From Streptomyces atratus (GTDB lineage Bacteria > Actinomycetota > Actinomycetes > Streptomycetales > Streptomycetaceae), in contig NZ_BMRN01000021.1 of assembly GCF_014648655.1 (NCBI RefSeq), positions 1-64,000 of the forward strand: a stretch of DNA of 64,000 nt, read 5' to 3'. Numbering within the stretch: position 1 is the first letter of the stretch; each line of letters opens with the position of its first letter. The notes under the pieces were generated by a model. The model was not told the origin of the DNA. It made no database searches and saw only the letters and a program-made list of their open reading frames with translations. This document shows, one piece after another, positions 16,915 to 25,398 of the stretch. Position numbers and translations under genes: made by a program.

Positions 16915-19440
16915 CTATTCGGTCTTGATCGCCGTCAGCATGTTCAGCTTCGCGGCGCTGCGGGCCGGCCAGAGCGCGGCCAGCACGCCCACCAGCCCGG
17001 CGAGCACCAGGAAGAGTCCGATCCGGTCCCACGGAATGACCAGGGCGTAGCCCGGGATGTCGGACTTCAGGGTCTCGCCGATCGCCCAGCCGAGGAACAT
17101 ACCGAGTCCGACGCCGACCACCGCGCCGAAGAGCGAGATGACCACGGCCTCCAGCCGGATCATGCGCTTGACCCTGCGCCGGTCCAGGCCGATCGCCCGC
17201 AGCATGCCGATCTCCTGCTGGCGCTCGAAGACCGACATGGCCAGGGTGTTGACGACCCCGAGTACCGCGATGACCAGGGCCATCGCCAGCAGTCCGTACA
17301 TGATGTTCAGGGCCTGGTTGATGAAGCCGCCGAACGTTTCCCTGATGTCCTGCTGGTCCATGACGGACATCGCCGGGTTGTCGCCCAGGGCGTCGATCAG
17401 GGCCTGCTCATTGGCCTTCGAGGCGCCGCCGTCCGTCTTCAGCCAGATCTCGCGGATCTCCGGGCGGCTCTGGTGCGCGTCCACGATGTTCTTGGGCATC
17501 AGGACCGGTGCGAGGAACTCGTTCTGCTCGTAGACCGCGCCGATCTTCAGGGTGCCCTTCTTGTCGTCCTCGAACGTCACCGGCAGGGTGTCGCCGGTCT
17601 TCCAGCCGTTCGACTTCGCGGTCTTGTCGCCGACGGCGATCTCGCCCTTGCCCAGTGAGTCCAGCGAACCGGAGACCGTGTTCACGGCGAAGACCTTCTG
17701 GACGTCGCCCGGCGTGACTCCGGAGGCCGACTGGTAGTCGCCCTTGACCTCCAAGGAGGCGGCCTGCTGGGGCGAGACCGCGGTGACACCGGGGGCCTTC
17801 TCCAGGGCGGCGAGTGCCGACTCGTCGAGCGGGTCGCCGCTCGCCATCGAGACCATGTAGTCGGCCTTGATGTTGTCCGTCGTCGCCCGGTCGATCGCCT
17901 GGCCGAGGGTGACGCCCAGCACCGAGATGCCGGTGACCAGGGTGAGCCCGATCGCCAGCGCCGAGGCGGTGGCTCCGGTGCGCCGCGGGTTACGGACCGC
18001 GTTCTGCGCGGCCAGCTTGCCGGAGACCCCGAACAGGCGCTTCAGCGACGGGCGGACCAGTGCGATCACCGGCCGCGACAGCAGCGGAATGAGCACGATC
18101 ACACCGATCAGCGCGAGGAAGGCACCGACCCCGATGAGCGTGCGGCCGCTCGAACCGGTCGCCGCACCCGCCACGATGCCCGCACCGCCGAGCAGGGCGA
18201 GGACCGCGCCGATCGAGTTGCGCAGCACCAGGGACTTGACGGTCGCCACCGCGTGGACGCTGCTCATCGCGGCGACCGGCGGGATCTTCGCGGCCCGGCG
18301 GGCGGGCAGCCAGGCGGCCAGCACGGTGATCAGCACGCCGACGCCGAACGCGGCGGCGACCGCGGTGGGCGAGACGATCAGCGGACCGGCCGGGATCTTC
18401 CCGCCGATCAGGCTCATCGCCGAGCGCAGCCCGGTGGCGAGGCCGAGGCCGAGCAGGAAACCGACGACCGACGCGATCACGCCGACCACTGCCGCCTCCA
18501 GGAGCACGGAGCGCTTGACCTGGCGGCGGGAGGCGCCGACGGCGCGCATCAGTGCCAGCTCCTTGGTGCGCTGGGCGACCAGCATGGTGAAGGTGTTGGC
18601 GATCAGGAACACGCCGACGAAGAGGGCGATCGCAGCGAAGACGAGCAGCATCGTGTTGAGGCTTGTCAGACTGTTCTCGATCTGCTTGGCCTGCTCATCG
18701 GCGAGGGCCGTGCCGGTCTTGGCGTCGGCGCCCTCGGGCAGCAGCGGCTTCACGTCGGTGAGCAGCTTCTCCTCCGAGACGCCGGCCGCGGCGGAGATGG
18801 TCGCGTCGCGGAACTCACCGGCCCTGAGGTACAGCTTCTGGGCGACCGGGGTGTCGAAGAGAACCAGGCTGCCGCCCGCGTTGACCGCGCCGTCCTCGGT
18901 GGTGAAGACACCGGAGAGGGTGTACTCCTTCACCGGCCCGTTCGTGGCGACCCGCACCTTGTCACCGACCTGGTACTCGCCCTTCTTCGCGGTCTCCTTG
19001 TCGAGCGCGATCCGGTCGGCCGCGTCCGGGCCCTTGCCGTCGGTGAAGGTGTACGCGGGGTCCTTGCCGTTCTTGCCGGGGGAGTAGTTCCCGCCGGTGT
19101 TGGACCAGCCGTTGCCGATCAGCTTGCCGTCGGGGTCGGCGACCCCGGCGAAGCCGGAGACCCGGCCGGTGGCGGTGTCCACGCCGTCCAGGCCCTGGAG
19201 CTTTTTCAGTGCGGCGGCGTCGATGCCGGCCGTCTTGTCGTCGCGCTGGTCGGCGTAGGTGGTGACGGCGACGGCGACATCGTCGTAGCTCTTGGCCGAC
19301 TGGTTGCGGAAGGCGTTGCCGAGGGTGTCGGTGAAGACCAGGGTGCCGGAGACGAAGGCCACGCCGAGTACGACGGCGAGTACGGTCATCAGGAGTCTGG
19401 CCTTGTGCGCGAGCACATTGCGCAGGGCGGTACGGAACAT
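16915..19440 (-). CDS. ABC transporter permease, FtsX/MacB family
   Basis: An 841-residue permease with two FtsX-type membrane modules. Its N terminus (FRTALRNVLAHKARLLMTVLAVVLGVAF) is the first span, followed by a large extracytoplasmic MacB-like domain, three spans, a second N-terminal-type span, a second extracytoplasmic domain and three last spans (near 700-830). This ten-TM layout is that of exporters which move substrates such as lipids, peptides or antibiotics by mechanotransmission rather than through a pore. It pairs with the ATPase gene 55 bp upstream on the same strand. The substrate cannot be inferred. Start ATG at 19440. Confidence 0.9.
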   Translation of the reverse strand: MFRTALRNVLAHKARLLMTVLAVVLGVAFVSGTLVFTDTLGNAFRNQSAKSYDDVAVAVTTYADQRDDKTAGIDAAALKKLQGLDGVDTATGRVSGFAGVADPDGKLIGNGWSNTGGNYSPGKNGKDPAYTFTDGKGPDAADRIALDKETAKKGEYQVGDKVRVATNGPVKEYTLSGVFTTEDGAVNAGGSLVLFDTPVAQKLYLRAGEFRDATISAAAGVSEEKLLTDVKPLLPEGADAKTGTALADEQAKQIENSLTSLNTMLLVFAAIALFVGVFLIANTFTMLVAQRTKELALMRAVGASRRQVKRSVLLEAAVVGVIASVVGFLLGLGLATGLRSAMSLIGGKIPAGPLIVSPTAVAAAFGVGVLITVLAAWLPARRAAKIPPVAAMSSVHAVATVKSLVLRNSIGAVLALLGGAGIVAGAATGSSGRTLIGVGAFLALIGVIVLIPLLSRPVIALVRPSLKRLFGVSGKLAAQNAVRNPRRTGATASALAIGLTLVTGISVLGVTLGQAIDRATTDNIKADYMVSMASGDPLDESALAALEKAPGVTAVSPQQAASLEVKGDYQSASGVTPGDVQKVFAVNTVSGSLDSLGKGEIAVGDKTAKSNGWKTGDTLPVTFEDDKKGTLKIGAVYEQNEFLAPVLMPKNIVDAHQSRPEIREIWLKTDGGASKANEQALIDALGDNPAMSVMDQQDIRETFGGFINQALNIMYGLLAMALVIAVLGVVNTLAMSVFERQQEIGMLRAIGLDRRRVKRMIRLEAVVISLFGAVVGVGLGMFLGWAIGETLKSDIPGYALVIPWDRIGLFLVLAGLVGVLAALWPARSAAKLNMLTAIKTE

Positions 19441-19495
19441 GTCTGTCAGTCCTGGGATGGGTTCCGGAAGCGGGAGCGGAGGTGGCCGGACGGGC

Positions 19496-20266
19496 TCAGC
19501 TGGTACGGCCCTTGGCGTCGAACGCCTTCATCCGGTCGAGGACCCCGTCCGCGGTGGGGTGCATCATCTGGTCGACGATCCGGCCGTCCGCGAGGAAGAT
19601 CACCCGGTCCGCGTAGGAGGCGGCCGCCGGGTCGTGGGTCACCATCACCACGGTCTGCCCCATCTCGCGCACCGAGTTGCGCAGGAAGCCGAGGACCTCG
19701 GCGCCGGAGCGGGAGTCCAGGTTTCCGGTCGGCTCGTCGCCGAAGATGATCTCCGGCTGCGAGGCCAGGGCGCGGGCCACCGCGACGCGCTGCTGCTGGC
19801 CGCCGGAGAGTTCGGTCGGCCGGTGGGTCAGCCGGTCGGAGAGGCCCACCATGTCGATGACCTTGCGCACCCATTCGGCGTCGGGCTTGCGGCCCGCGAT
19901 GTCCATGGGGAGCGTGATGTTCTCCTGCGCAGTCAGGGTCGGCAGCAGGTTGAACGCCTGGAAGATGAAGCCGATCTTGTCCCGGCGGAGCTGGGTGAGC
20001 TGCTTGTCCTTGAGGGAGCCCAGCTCCGTCTCACCGATCCGTACCGAACCGCTGCTGAAGCTGTCGAGGCCGGCCACGCAGTGCATCAGCGTGGACTTGC
20101 CGGAGCCGGACGGTCCCATGATCGCGGTGAACTCGCCCCGCGGGAAGTCCACGGAGACCCGGTCCAGGGCCGTGACCCTGGTCTCACCCTCTCCGTAGAC
20201 CTTCGACAGATCCGTGGCGCGGGCAGCCACCGTGGTGACGCGGTGTGCGGTGGAAGTGGTGGTCAC
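19496..20266 (-). CDS. ABC transporter ATP-binding protein (LolD/MacB type)
   Basis: A 256-residue cytoplasmic ATPase that powers the FtsX-like permease downstream. Walker A GPSGSGKST lies at about 51-59, then the Q-loop in FIFQAFNLLPTLT, signature LSGGQQQRVAVARAL, Walker B IIFGDEPTGNLDS and the H-loop VMVTHDP. FGDEPTGNLD is typical of the MacB/LolD/FtsE group. I chose the GTG at 20266, preceded by CAGGAGA; a longer frame to 20368 lacks such a site and adds unrelated residues. It is the first gene of a two-gene operon read leftwards. Confidence 0.93.
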   Translation of the reverse strand: MTTTSTAHRVTTVAARATDLSKVYGEGETRVTALDRVSVDFPRGEFTAIMGPSGSGKSTLMHCVAGLDSFSSGSVRIGETELGSLKDKQLTQLRRDKIGFIFQAFNLLPTLTAQENITLPMDIAGRKPDAEWVRKVIDMVGLSDRLTHRPTELSGGQQQRVAVARALASQPEIIFGDEPTGNLDSRSGAEVLGFLRNSVREMGQTVVMVTHDPAAASYADRVIFLADGRIVDQMMHPTADGVLDRMKAFDAKGRTS

Positions 20267-20732
20267 GGGAATCTCCTGATTCGGGCTCCGGCCGAGGGCT
20301 TCGTCCGGGGTTGCGATCGGTTGCCTTTGGAACCCCTCCATCGTCACCGCCGTATCGCCGCAGGTCATCAGACCCCGTGCCCGTTCCAGGGGCCGTCTTG
20401 AGTCGCACCGAGGGGCCTCTGCGTCCTCCTGCGGTATGACACCGACCCTGAGGACATCGGCACGGCCCCCTGTTGGCCGGCCAGGGTGGCGTGCCCATGG
20501 CGACCACTGGCGCGCGCCTGGCGAATGCGCCGTCCGGGTGCGGCGACTTTACGTCAATCCGGATTACCGGTCGCCGTGCCCGCTACCCCGCCCAGGCATG
20601 TGACGATGCCCTCTTGCGAGTGCTGACGACCCCTCAAACGGTCAATAAAATAAGACAACATCGCGCCACTGATCCGCTGATCGGAGGAAGCCCCCGGATA
20701 GGGTCATGTGCCAACGCGGAGCCGCGCGCCAG
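20267..20732. other. Intergenic region between the ABC operon and bldA
   Basis: This 466-bp stretch holds the leftward promoter region of the ABC operon and the rightward one of the tRNA. A TAGGGT at 20699-20704, about 29 bases before the mature tRNA, is a plausible -10; no clear -35 stands 17-18 bp further up. A short AT-rich patch (AATAAAATAAG, 20644-20654) is unusual for this genome. No gene is supportable. Confidence 0.4.
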
Positions 20733-20818
20733 GCCCGGATGGTGGAATGCAGACACGGCGAGCTTAAACCTCGCTGCCCCTCGGGGGCGTACCGGTTCGA
20801 GTCCGGTTCCGGGCACCA
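20733..20818 (+). tRNA. bldA: tRNA-Leu(UAA), reads UUA codons
   Basis: Folds as a class II tRNA: acceptor GCCCGGA pairs with TCCGGGC, the anticodon stem is GCGAG/CTCGC with loop CTTAAAC (anticodon TAA), the long variable arm is GCCCCTCGGGGGC, and the T-arm is ACCGG-TTCGAGT-CCGGT. Discriminator A is followed by an encoded CCA. This anticodon reads UUA, the rarest leucine codon in Streptomyces; the gene is bldA, needed for aerial growth and many antibiotics because regulatory genes contain TTA. Four genes in this window have TTA codons: 2688-3653, 33115-35070, 36181-36645 and 37457-37879. Confidence 0.95.
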
Positions 20819-21161
20819 CTTCGCGCATGAGGCTGAGCGGGCGGCAGGGCGTGACGGTCGCGTGCCGGACGCGGTCCTCAGGGGTTTCGTACAGTCAGGC
20901 GTTTGAAGCCGGCCTCGTCGTGCAGCCGCTCCGGGAGCGGGCACCCGCGCCCGGCCGGTCCGCAGCTCCGAGCAGGCCGTGTGCCACCGGCTCCGGTGGT
21001 GATCTCGCAGTGCGGTTCGTCCGGGTCGCCCGGACCATCCCGCCCGGGGTCCTCACCGGCCGCCGGCTTCCACAAAGATCCTCCCCAAGCACGAGCCTGA
21101 TTCTTTTGCCCAGCCATTACTCTTGTGGGAAGGCCACGCAGGGTGGCCATGGAGGAGTGAG
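20819..21161. other. Intergenic region after bldA
   Basis: 343 bp with no supportable gene. It must hold the 3' end of the bldA transcript and the promoter of the BAX-inhibitor-like gene. A CACCGG-CT-CCGGTG repeat is the only symmetrical element noticed. Overlapping open frames lack ribosome binding sites and family-like sequence. Confidence 0.4.
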
Positions 21162-22049
21162 ATGAGGAGCAGCAACCCGGTCTTCTCGCGACGGGGCTTC
21201 AGCCGCGACAACGGATACGCGGGCTTCAACGCGGCGCCGCAGGCCGGGGCCCCCGCAGCGGGTGCCAACCCGTACGCGCAGGGCACCGCCGCCAACCCGT
21301 ACGCCACCAACCCCTACGCCCAGCAGGACACCCAGTACGGTGTCCCGCAGGCACCGGCGCGTTCCGGTGCGATGACGATCGACGATGTCGTCACTCGCAC
21401 GGCGCTCACGCTCGGCACCGTGGTGCTCGGCGCCGCGCTCGCCTGGGCCCTGCTGCCGGTCGACGAGGCCAACCTCGGCAAGTCCTACGGCATCGCGATC
21501 GGCGCCGCCCTGGTGGCGTTCGTCCTGTCGCTCGTCCAGTCCTTCAAGCGCAAGCCGGTCCCGGCGCTGATCGTCGCGTACGCGGCCTTCGAGGGTGTCT
21601 TCCTCGGGGTGATCTCCAGCGCGGTCAGCACGTACATCGGGCCGGGCGTCGTGATGCAGGCGGTGCTGGGCACCATGTGTGTCTTCGCCGGTGTGCTTCT
21701 CGCGTACAAGATGCGCTGGATCCGCGTCACCCGCCGTTTCTACGGCTTCGTGATGGCCGCCGCCATGGGCTTCATGCTCCTGATGGTGGTCAACCTGCTG
21801 TTCGCCGTCTTCGGCGGCGGTGACGGCCTGGGCTTCCGCAGCGGCGGCCTCGGCATCCTCTTCGGTGTCATCGGGATCGTCCTCGGTGCGTGCTTCCTGG
21901 CCCTGGACTTCAAGCAGGTCGAGGACGGCATCGCGTTCGGCGCCCCGCGCGAGGAGTCCTGGCTGGCGGCCTTCGGCCTCACCATGACCCTGGTGTGGAT
22001 CTACCTGGAGATGCTGCGTCTGCTCTCCATCCTCAGCGGCGACGACTGA
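21162..22049 (+). CDS. BAX inhibitor-1/YccA family membrane protein
   Basis: A 295-residue protein with an N-terminal ~65-residue Pro/Ala/Tyr/Asn-rich tail (repeated NPYA, as in NPYAQGTAANPYATNPYA) and seven predicted membrane spans from about residue 75 on. The span order and motifs (LIVAYAAFEGVFLG, MGFMLLMVVNLL, FLALDFKQVEDGI) are those of the actinobacterial YccA branch of the BI-1 family, pH-sensitive leak channels or protease modulators in other bacteria. Start ATG at 21162 with a perfect GGAGGAG; the frame extends to 21123 without a good start. It ends in a strong terminator shared with the convergent DUF4287 gene. Confidence 0.9.
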   Translation: MRSSNPVFSRRGFSRDNGYAGFNAAPQAGAPAAGANPYAQGTAANPYATNPYAQQDTQYGVPQAPARSGAMTIDDVVTRTALTLGTVVLGAALAWALLPVDEANLGKSYGIAIGAALVAFVLSLVQSFKRKPVPALIVAYAAFEGVFLGVISSAVSTYIGPGVVMQAVLGTMCVFAGVLLAYKMRWIRVTRRFYGFVMAAAMGFMLLMVVNLLFAVFGGGDGLGFRSGGLGILFGVIGIVLGACFLALDFKQVEDGIAFGAPREESWLAAFGLTMTLVWIYLEMLRLLSILSGDD

Positions 22050-22347
22050 CGCACCGCCCCGCAACGGCAACGGAACGGCCCGCAGGCACTGCCTGCGGGC
22101 CGTTCCCCTTTCTCACGTGCCTGGAGAAGCTGCGCGCGGTCCTTCTGAGGTCGTACTCGTGGATGAGGGCCTTCGCGTGCCCGTGGGCGAGGTCGTGTTC
22201 GCTCCGCAGCCGGCTGACCTTCTCCTCGAAACGGAGAGCGGGGCCCGCCTCCACGGTGCGGAGCCAGTCGGAGACTTCACGACCGGTGCAGCGGGGGATC
22301 CGGGAGAGCAGATTGTGATGGGTCTCCTCGGAGAAGACTTGCGACAT
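22033..22347 (-). CDS. DUF4287 family protein with an unusual C-terminal extension
   Basis: A 104-residue protein. Residues 1-72 are DUF4287-like: SQVFSEETHHNLLSRIPR, a GREVSDWLRTV helix, RFEEKVSRLRSEHDLAHGH and the end HEYDLRR. The family normally stops a few residues after this. Here the frame reads on for about 30 residues of Arg/Gly/Val, passes through the terminator hairpin of the convergent gene and overlaps that gene's last 17 bp. A lost stop or late frameshift is likely. The start (22347) has GGAGG six to seven bases upstream. Function unknown; the domain occurs alone or fused to a DUF5655 domain. Confidence 0.75.
   Translation of the reverse strand: MSQVFSEETHHNLLSRIPRCTGREVSDWLRTVEAGPALRFEEKVSRLRSEHDLAHGHAKALIHEYDLRRTARSFSRHVRKGNGPQAVPAGRSVAVAGRCVSRRR
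22072..22106 (+). terminator. Terminator of the BI-1-like gene, inside the 3' end of the convergent gene
   Basis: A nearly uninterrupted 17-bp palindromic stem starting GGAACGGCCCGCAGGC and ending GCCTGCGGGCCGTTCC, followed by CCCTTTCT. It lies within the coding end (codons 81-92) of the leftward DUF4287 gene. Confidence 0.85.
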
Positions 22348-22446
22348 CGGCGCCTCCGACGCATTGCGCGTTGCTGGTCCTTCCCGGCACCGTGCCGGGA
22401 AGTGGCCCGTTGGCAACCATCCCGGGAGGGCGCGTAGGGTCGCGGA

Positions 22447-22764
22447 GTGCTCGATACGACCCCGCTGATCACCGCCGTGGACCGATTCGCCGACCGGCTG
22501 CGCGCCGCGCCGCAGAGCCTTCTGCAGCGCGGCGCGGCTGCCGAAGGGCTGGCCACGGCCAGGGAATTGGCTCTGCGGGCCCAGCGCATCGAGGCGCCGG
22601 ACCGGGAACCGCGGATCATTCCGGATGCCGGGATCTTCGCGATCGGCGATCAACTTGCCGTAGCGGGCCGTGACTTGGCGATGGCACTGGAAACGGCCCC
22701 GTCGGCTGAGCTGGACGAGGCCGTGCAATTCGTGGCGGAGGCCGCTGCGCGGGCGTTCGCGTAG
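22447..22764 (+). CDS. Small conserved-type hypothetical protein
   Basis: A 105-residue, all-helical, Ala/Leu/Arg-rich protein with no Cys, signal peptide or membrane span. It starts at GTG 22447 (LDTTPLITAVDRFADRLRAAP) and ends FVAEAAARAFA. The middle has a short beta-like patch (REPRIIPDAGIFAIGDQLAVAG). Codon use is like that of its neighbours, and it lies divergent from the DUF4287 gene with 99 bp between them. No family recognised. Confidence 0.6.
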   Translation: MLDTTPLITAVDRFADRLRAAPQSLLQRGAAAEGLATARELALRAQRIEAPDREPRIIPDAGIFAIGDQLAVAGRDLAMALETAPSAELDEAVQFVAEAAARAFA

Positions 22765-22830
22765 CGGCGGGCGGGCGGTGGCCCGGAGGCAGGGGCCGGC
22801 GAGAGCCGCTCTGCCCGGATGTGCCGGTGG

Positions 22831-23691
22831 CTAGAACGAGGCGATGACGCGGTCGGCGAGGATGTAGACGTTCTCCTTGCCGCAGGAGAAGGTCAGGGCA
22901 TACGCGCCGGAGACGCCGGATCCGCCCAGCAGTACCGGGTGCTCACCCGCGAGGAGCGACTCGGCGAGGCGCTCGGCCGTCTCGCGGTGGCCGGGGGTCA
23001 TACAGAGCGTGGTGCCGTCGGCGAAGACGTAGACATCGAGGGTGCCGAGCGGGCCGGGGCGCACATCGGCGAGTTCCGTACGGCTGTCGGCGAGCTCTTC
23101 GAGGCGGTTCACGGTGCGCTCGTGGTCGGTGACGACCGGGGCCTGCACCGGAACGAAGTCGGGGTGCGAGGGGTGACGGCGACGGGCCGCGGCCAGCTCG
23201 GGGGAATCCTCGGCGAACTCCGCCGTCTCGGGCAGCTCGGTCATGTCCGTCAGCTCGGCCAGTTCCGTCAGCTCTTCGAGCGCTTCGGTGGCGTCGAGGT
23301 CCATCGCCTCGAGGCCCGCCAAGTCGGCCTGGCGCGGCATGAAGAACGGCGCGTCCTCGCCGATCCCGGCCAGTCCGCCCAGCAGGGACGGGGCGTCGGC
23401 GGCATCGCGCGCTTCCTGGGTGGCCCAGAAGGCGCGGGCCTCGGCGAGCTCGCGCTCCCGCTCCTCGGCGAGTGCTTCGGCCACGGCCGCGCGTATCTCG
23501 GCGGCTGCGGACACGTCGTTGCGGCTCTGCGCGGGTACAGCGACACCCTGGACGCGGGCCTCGGTCAGCTCAGTACGAAGGGCCGTGATCTGCTTGCGCA
23601 GCCCGTGAGCAGCGTGCAGAGCGGCAGTGCCGACGGCCGTGGCAGCGGCGGTGGTCAGCAACAGGGCAAGAGACATGGCGCTCACTGACAT
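22831..23691 (-). CDS. Membrane-anchored hypothetical protein with acidic central region
   Basis: A 286-residue protein. One N-terminal hydrophobic segment (SLALLLTTAAATAVGTAAL) acts as anchor or uncleaved signal, followed by a predicted coiled coil (HGLRKQITALRTELTEARV, then EALAEERERELAEAR). Residues ~130-165 are very acidic with repeated ELTELAELTDMTEL-type units. The C-terminal ~80 residues (DVYVFADGTTLCMTPGHRETAERLAESL...YALTFSCGKENVYILADRVIASF, in part) look like a compact conserved domain. Convergent with the small gene at 22.4 kb, 66 bp apart. No known function. Confidence 0.72.
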   Translation of the reverse strand: MSVSAMSLALLLTTAAATAVGTAALHAAHGLRKQITALRTELTEARVQGVAVPAQSRNDVSAAAEIRAAVAEALAEERERELAEARAFWATQEARDAADAPSLLGGLAGIGEDAPFFMPRQADLAGLEAMDLDATEALEELTELAELTDMTELPETAEFAEDSPELAAARRRHPSHPDFVPVQAPVVTDHERTVNRLEELADSRTELADVRPGPLGTLDVYVFADGTTLCMTPGHRETAERLAESLLAGEHPVLLGGSGVSGAYALTFSCGKENVYILADRVIASF

Positions 23692-24047
23692 ACTCCCGGT
23701 TTCAATCGATCCCCCGACTTCCTACCTCAGCTTGTCCTCTACCTGCGCCCGGTGTCAGTGCATTACGTCACGAATTGGACAGGTCTTTGAGTCTGGGGTT
23801 TAACCCTGTTATGGGTGTGACCTGCGGGAATGACTCTCCCCCAGGAGATAGGTCACATCCTGGGGGAGATTCGGTCACGGTCGGGGCTCGGAACCGGCCA
23901 TGTCCTCGGCGGGAAACCGGCCGACGGCTATGCCAGGGTCCGCTGCAGCTCAGCTCGGCCGCTCGAATTTGTGGTCGCGTTCGCTTCGCTTCCGCTGCGG
24001 GCAGGTGTCGCCTTCGTACCTCAGGCGCCCCTACCCTCCGCTGCAGC
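23692..24047. other. Intergenic region with a duplicated gene end
   Basis: 356 bp upstream of the leftward hypothetical gene and downstream of the leftward thiolase gene. It contains the first copy of a 28-bp direct repeat whose second copy is the thiolase 3' end (see the repeat entries). A CCTGCGGG/TCCTGGGGG-rich stretch near 23820-23870 may form a terminator for the thiolase gene. No gene is supportable. Confidence 0.45.
23939..23966. repeat. 28-bp direct repeat, copy 1
   Basis: Begins TCCGCTGCAGCTCAGCTC and matches 24037-24064 at 27 of 28 positions, 98 bp apart. Copy 2 covers the stop codon and last residues of the thiolase gene plus 11 bases beyond, so this copy looks like a displaced duplicate of that gene end. 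Confidence 0.8.
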
Positions 24048-24064
24048 TCAGCTCAGCCGCTCGA
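24037..24064. repeat. 28-bp direct repeat, copy 2 (end of thiolase gene)
   Basis: The partner of 23939-23966, one mismatch. It covers the TGA and last codons (ERLS) of the thiolase gene, read on the minus strand. Confidence 0.8.
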
Positions 24065-25268
24065 TGACCATCGCCATGCCCTGGCCGCCGCCCACGCACA
24101 TGGTCTCCAGGCCGAACTGCTTGTCGTGGAACTGCAGGCTGTTGATCAGCGTGCCGGTGATCCGGGCTCCGGTCATGCCGAAGGGGTGGCCGACGGCGAT
24201 GGCGCCGCCGTTGACGTTGACCTTCTCCAGCGGCAGGCCGAGGTCGCGGTAGGAGGGGATCACCTGGGCGGCGAACGCCTCGTTGATCTCGGCCAGGTCG
24301 ATGTCGTCGATGGTCAGCCCGGCGCGCTTCAGCGCCTGCTTGCTGGCCTCCACCGGTCCGTATCCCATGATCTCGGGGGAGAGGCCGGAGACACCGGTCG
24401 AGACGATGCGGGCCAGCGGGGTCAGGCCCAGCTCGCGCGCCTTGGTGTCGGACATGATCACGAGCGCGGCGGCGCCGTCGTTGAGCGGGCAGCAGTTGCC
24501 CGCGGTGACCAGGCCGTCGGGGCGGAAGACCGGCTTCAGGCCCTGCACGCCCTCCAGGGTGACGCCCGCGCGCGGGCCGTCGTCCTTCGAGACGACCGTG
24601 CCGTCCGGGGTGGTGACCGGGGTGATCTCGCGCTCCCAGAAGCCGTTCTTGATGGCTTCCTCGGCGAGGTTCTGCGAGCGGACGCCGAACTCGTCCATGT
24701 CCTGGCGGGTGACGCCCTTGAGCCGGGCCAGGTTCTCCGCGGTCTGCCCCATCGCGATGTACGCGTCCGGGACCAGGCCGTCCTCGCGCGGGTCGTGCCA
24801 GTCGTCGCCGCCCCGCTCGGCGCGGGCCGCGGTGCGGGCCTCGGCGTCGGCGAACAGCGGGTTGTGCGTGTCCGGGAGGCTGTCGGAGTTGCCCTTCACG
24901 AAGCGGGACACCATCTCGACACCGGCCGAGATGAAGACATCGCCCTCGCCGGCCTTGATGGCGTGCAGCGCCATCCGGCTGGTCTGGAGGGAGGACGAGC
25001 AGTAGCGGGTGACCGTACAGCCGGGAAGGTGGTCCATTCCCATCTGTACGGCGATGATGCGGCCCAGGTTGTTGCCCTGCTCGCCGCCGGGGAGGCCGCA
25101 GCCGAGCATCAGGTCGTCGATGTCCTTCGGGTCCAGCTCGGGCACCTTGGCCAGCGCGGTCTGGATGATCGTGGCGGTCAGGTCGTCCGCGCGCAGGTCC
25201 TTCAGCGAACCCTTGAAGGCCCGGCCGATGGGGGAACGGGCAGCAGAGACGATCACGGCTTCGGGCAT
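24048..25268 (-). CDS. Acetyl-CoA C-acetyltransferase (thiolase)
   Basis: A 406-residue thiolase catalysing reversible condensation or cleavage of acyl-CoA and acetyl-CoA. The nucleophilic Cys is in VTRYCSSSLQ near residue 90, the second conserved block is AEINEAFAAQ, the His block is GGAIAVGHPFGMTGAR, and the proton-shuttling Cys is in LETMCVGGGQGMAMVIE. The sequence is closest to degradative FadA-type thiolases (three-oxoacyl-CoA), so beta-oxidation or acetoacetyl-CoA formation are both possible. Start: GTG-ATG tandem; I take the ATG at 25268 with GGAG upstream. Its 3' end is duplicated downstream (23939-23966). Confidence 0.92.
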   Translation of the reverse strand: MPEAVIVSAARSPIGRAFKGSLKDLRADDLTATIIQTALAKVPELDPKDIDDLMLGCGLPGGEQGNNLGRIIAVQMGMDHLPGCTVTRYCSSSLQTSRMALHAIKAGEGDVFISAGVEMVSRFVKGNSDSLPDTHNPLFADAEARTAARAERGGDDWHDPREDGLVPDAYIAMGQTAENLARLKGVTRQDMDEFGVRSQNLAEEAIKNGFWEREITPVTTPDGTVVSKDDGPRAGVTLEGVQGLKPVFRPDGLVTAGNCCPLNDGAAALVIMSDTKARELGLTPLARIVSTGVSGLSPEIMGYGPVEASKQALKRAGLTIDDIDLAEINEAFAAQVIPSYRDLGLPLEKVNVNGGAIAVGHPFGMTGARITGTLINSLQFHDKQFGLETMCVGGGQGMAMVIERLS

Positions 25269-25398
25269 CACGCGGCTCCATGAGGGCTGGAAGGCGGGTT
25301 CTGGCAGGTGCTGACTTGGAAGTTACCTGTACGTAGGTGCTGGGTCACCGGGCAGCGCATGTGACGCCGACCTCTTTTCTAAGCGACCGCTCAGTCGA

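Noticed and set aside
20473..21165. A 230-codon plus-strand frame running across bldA
   Set aside because: It passes through the tRNA and has no family features or initiation site.
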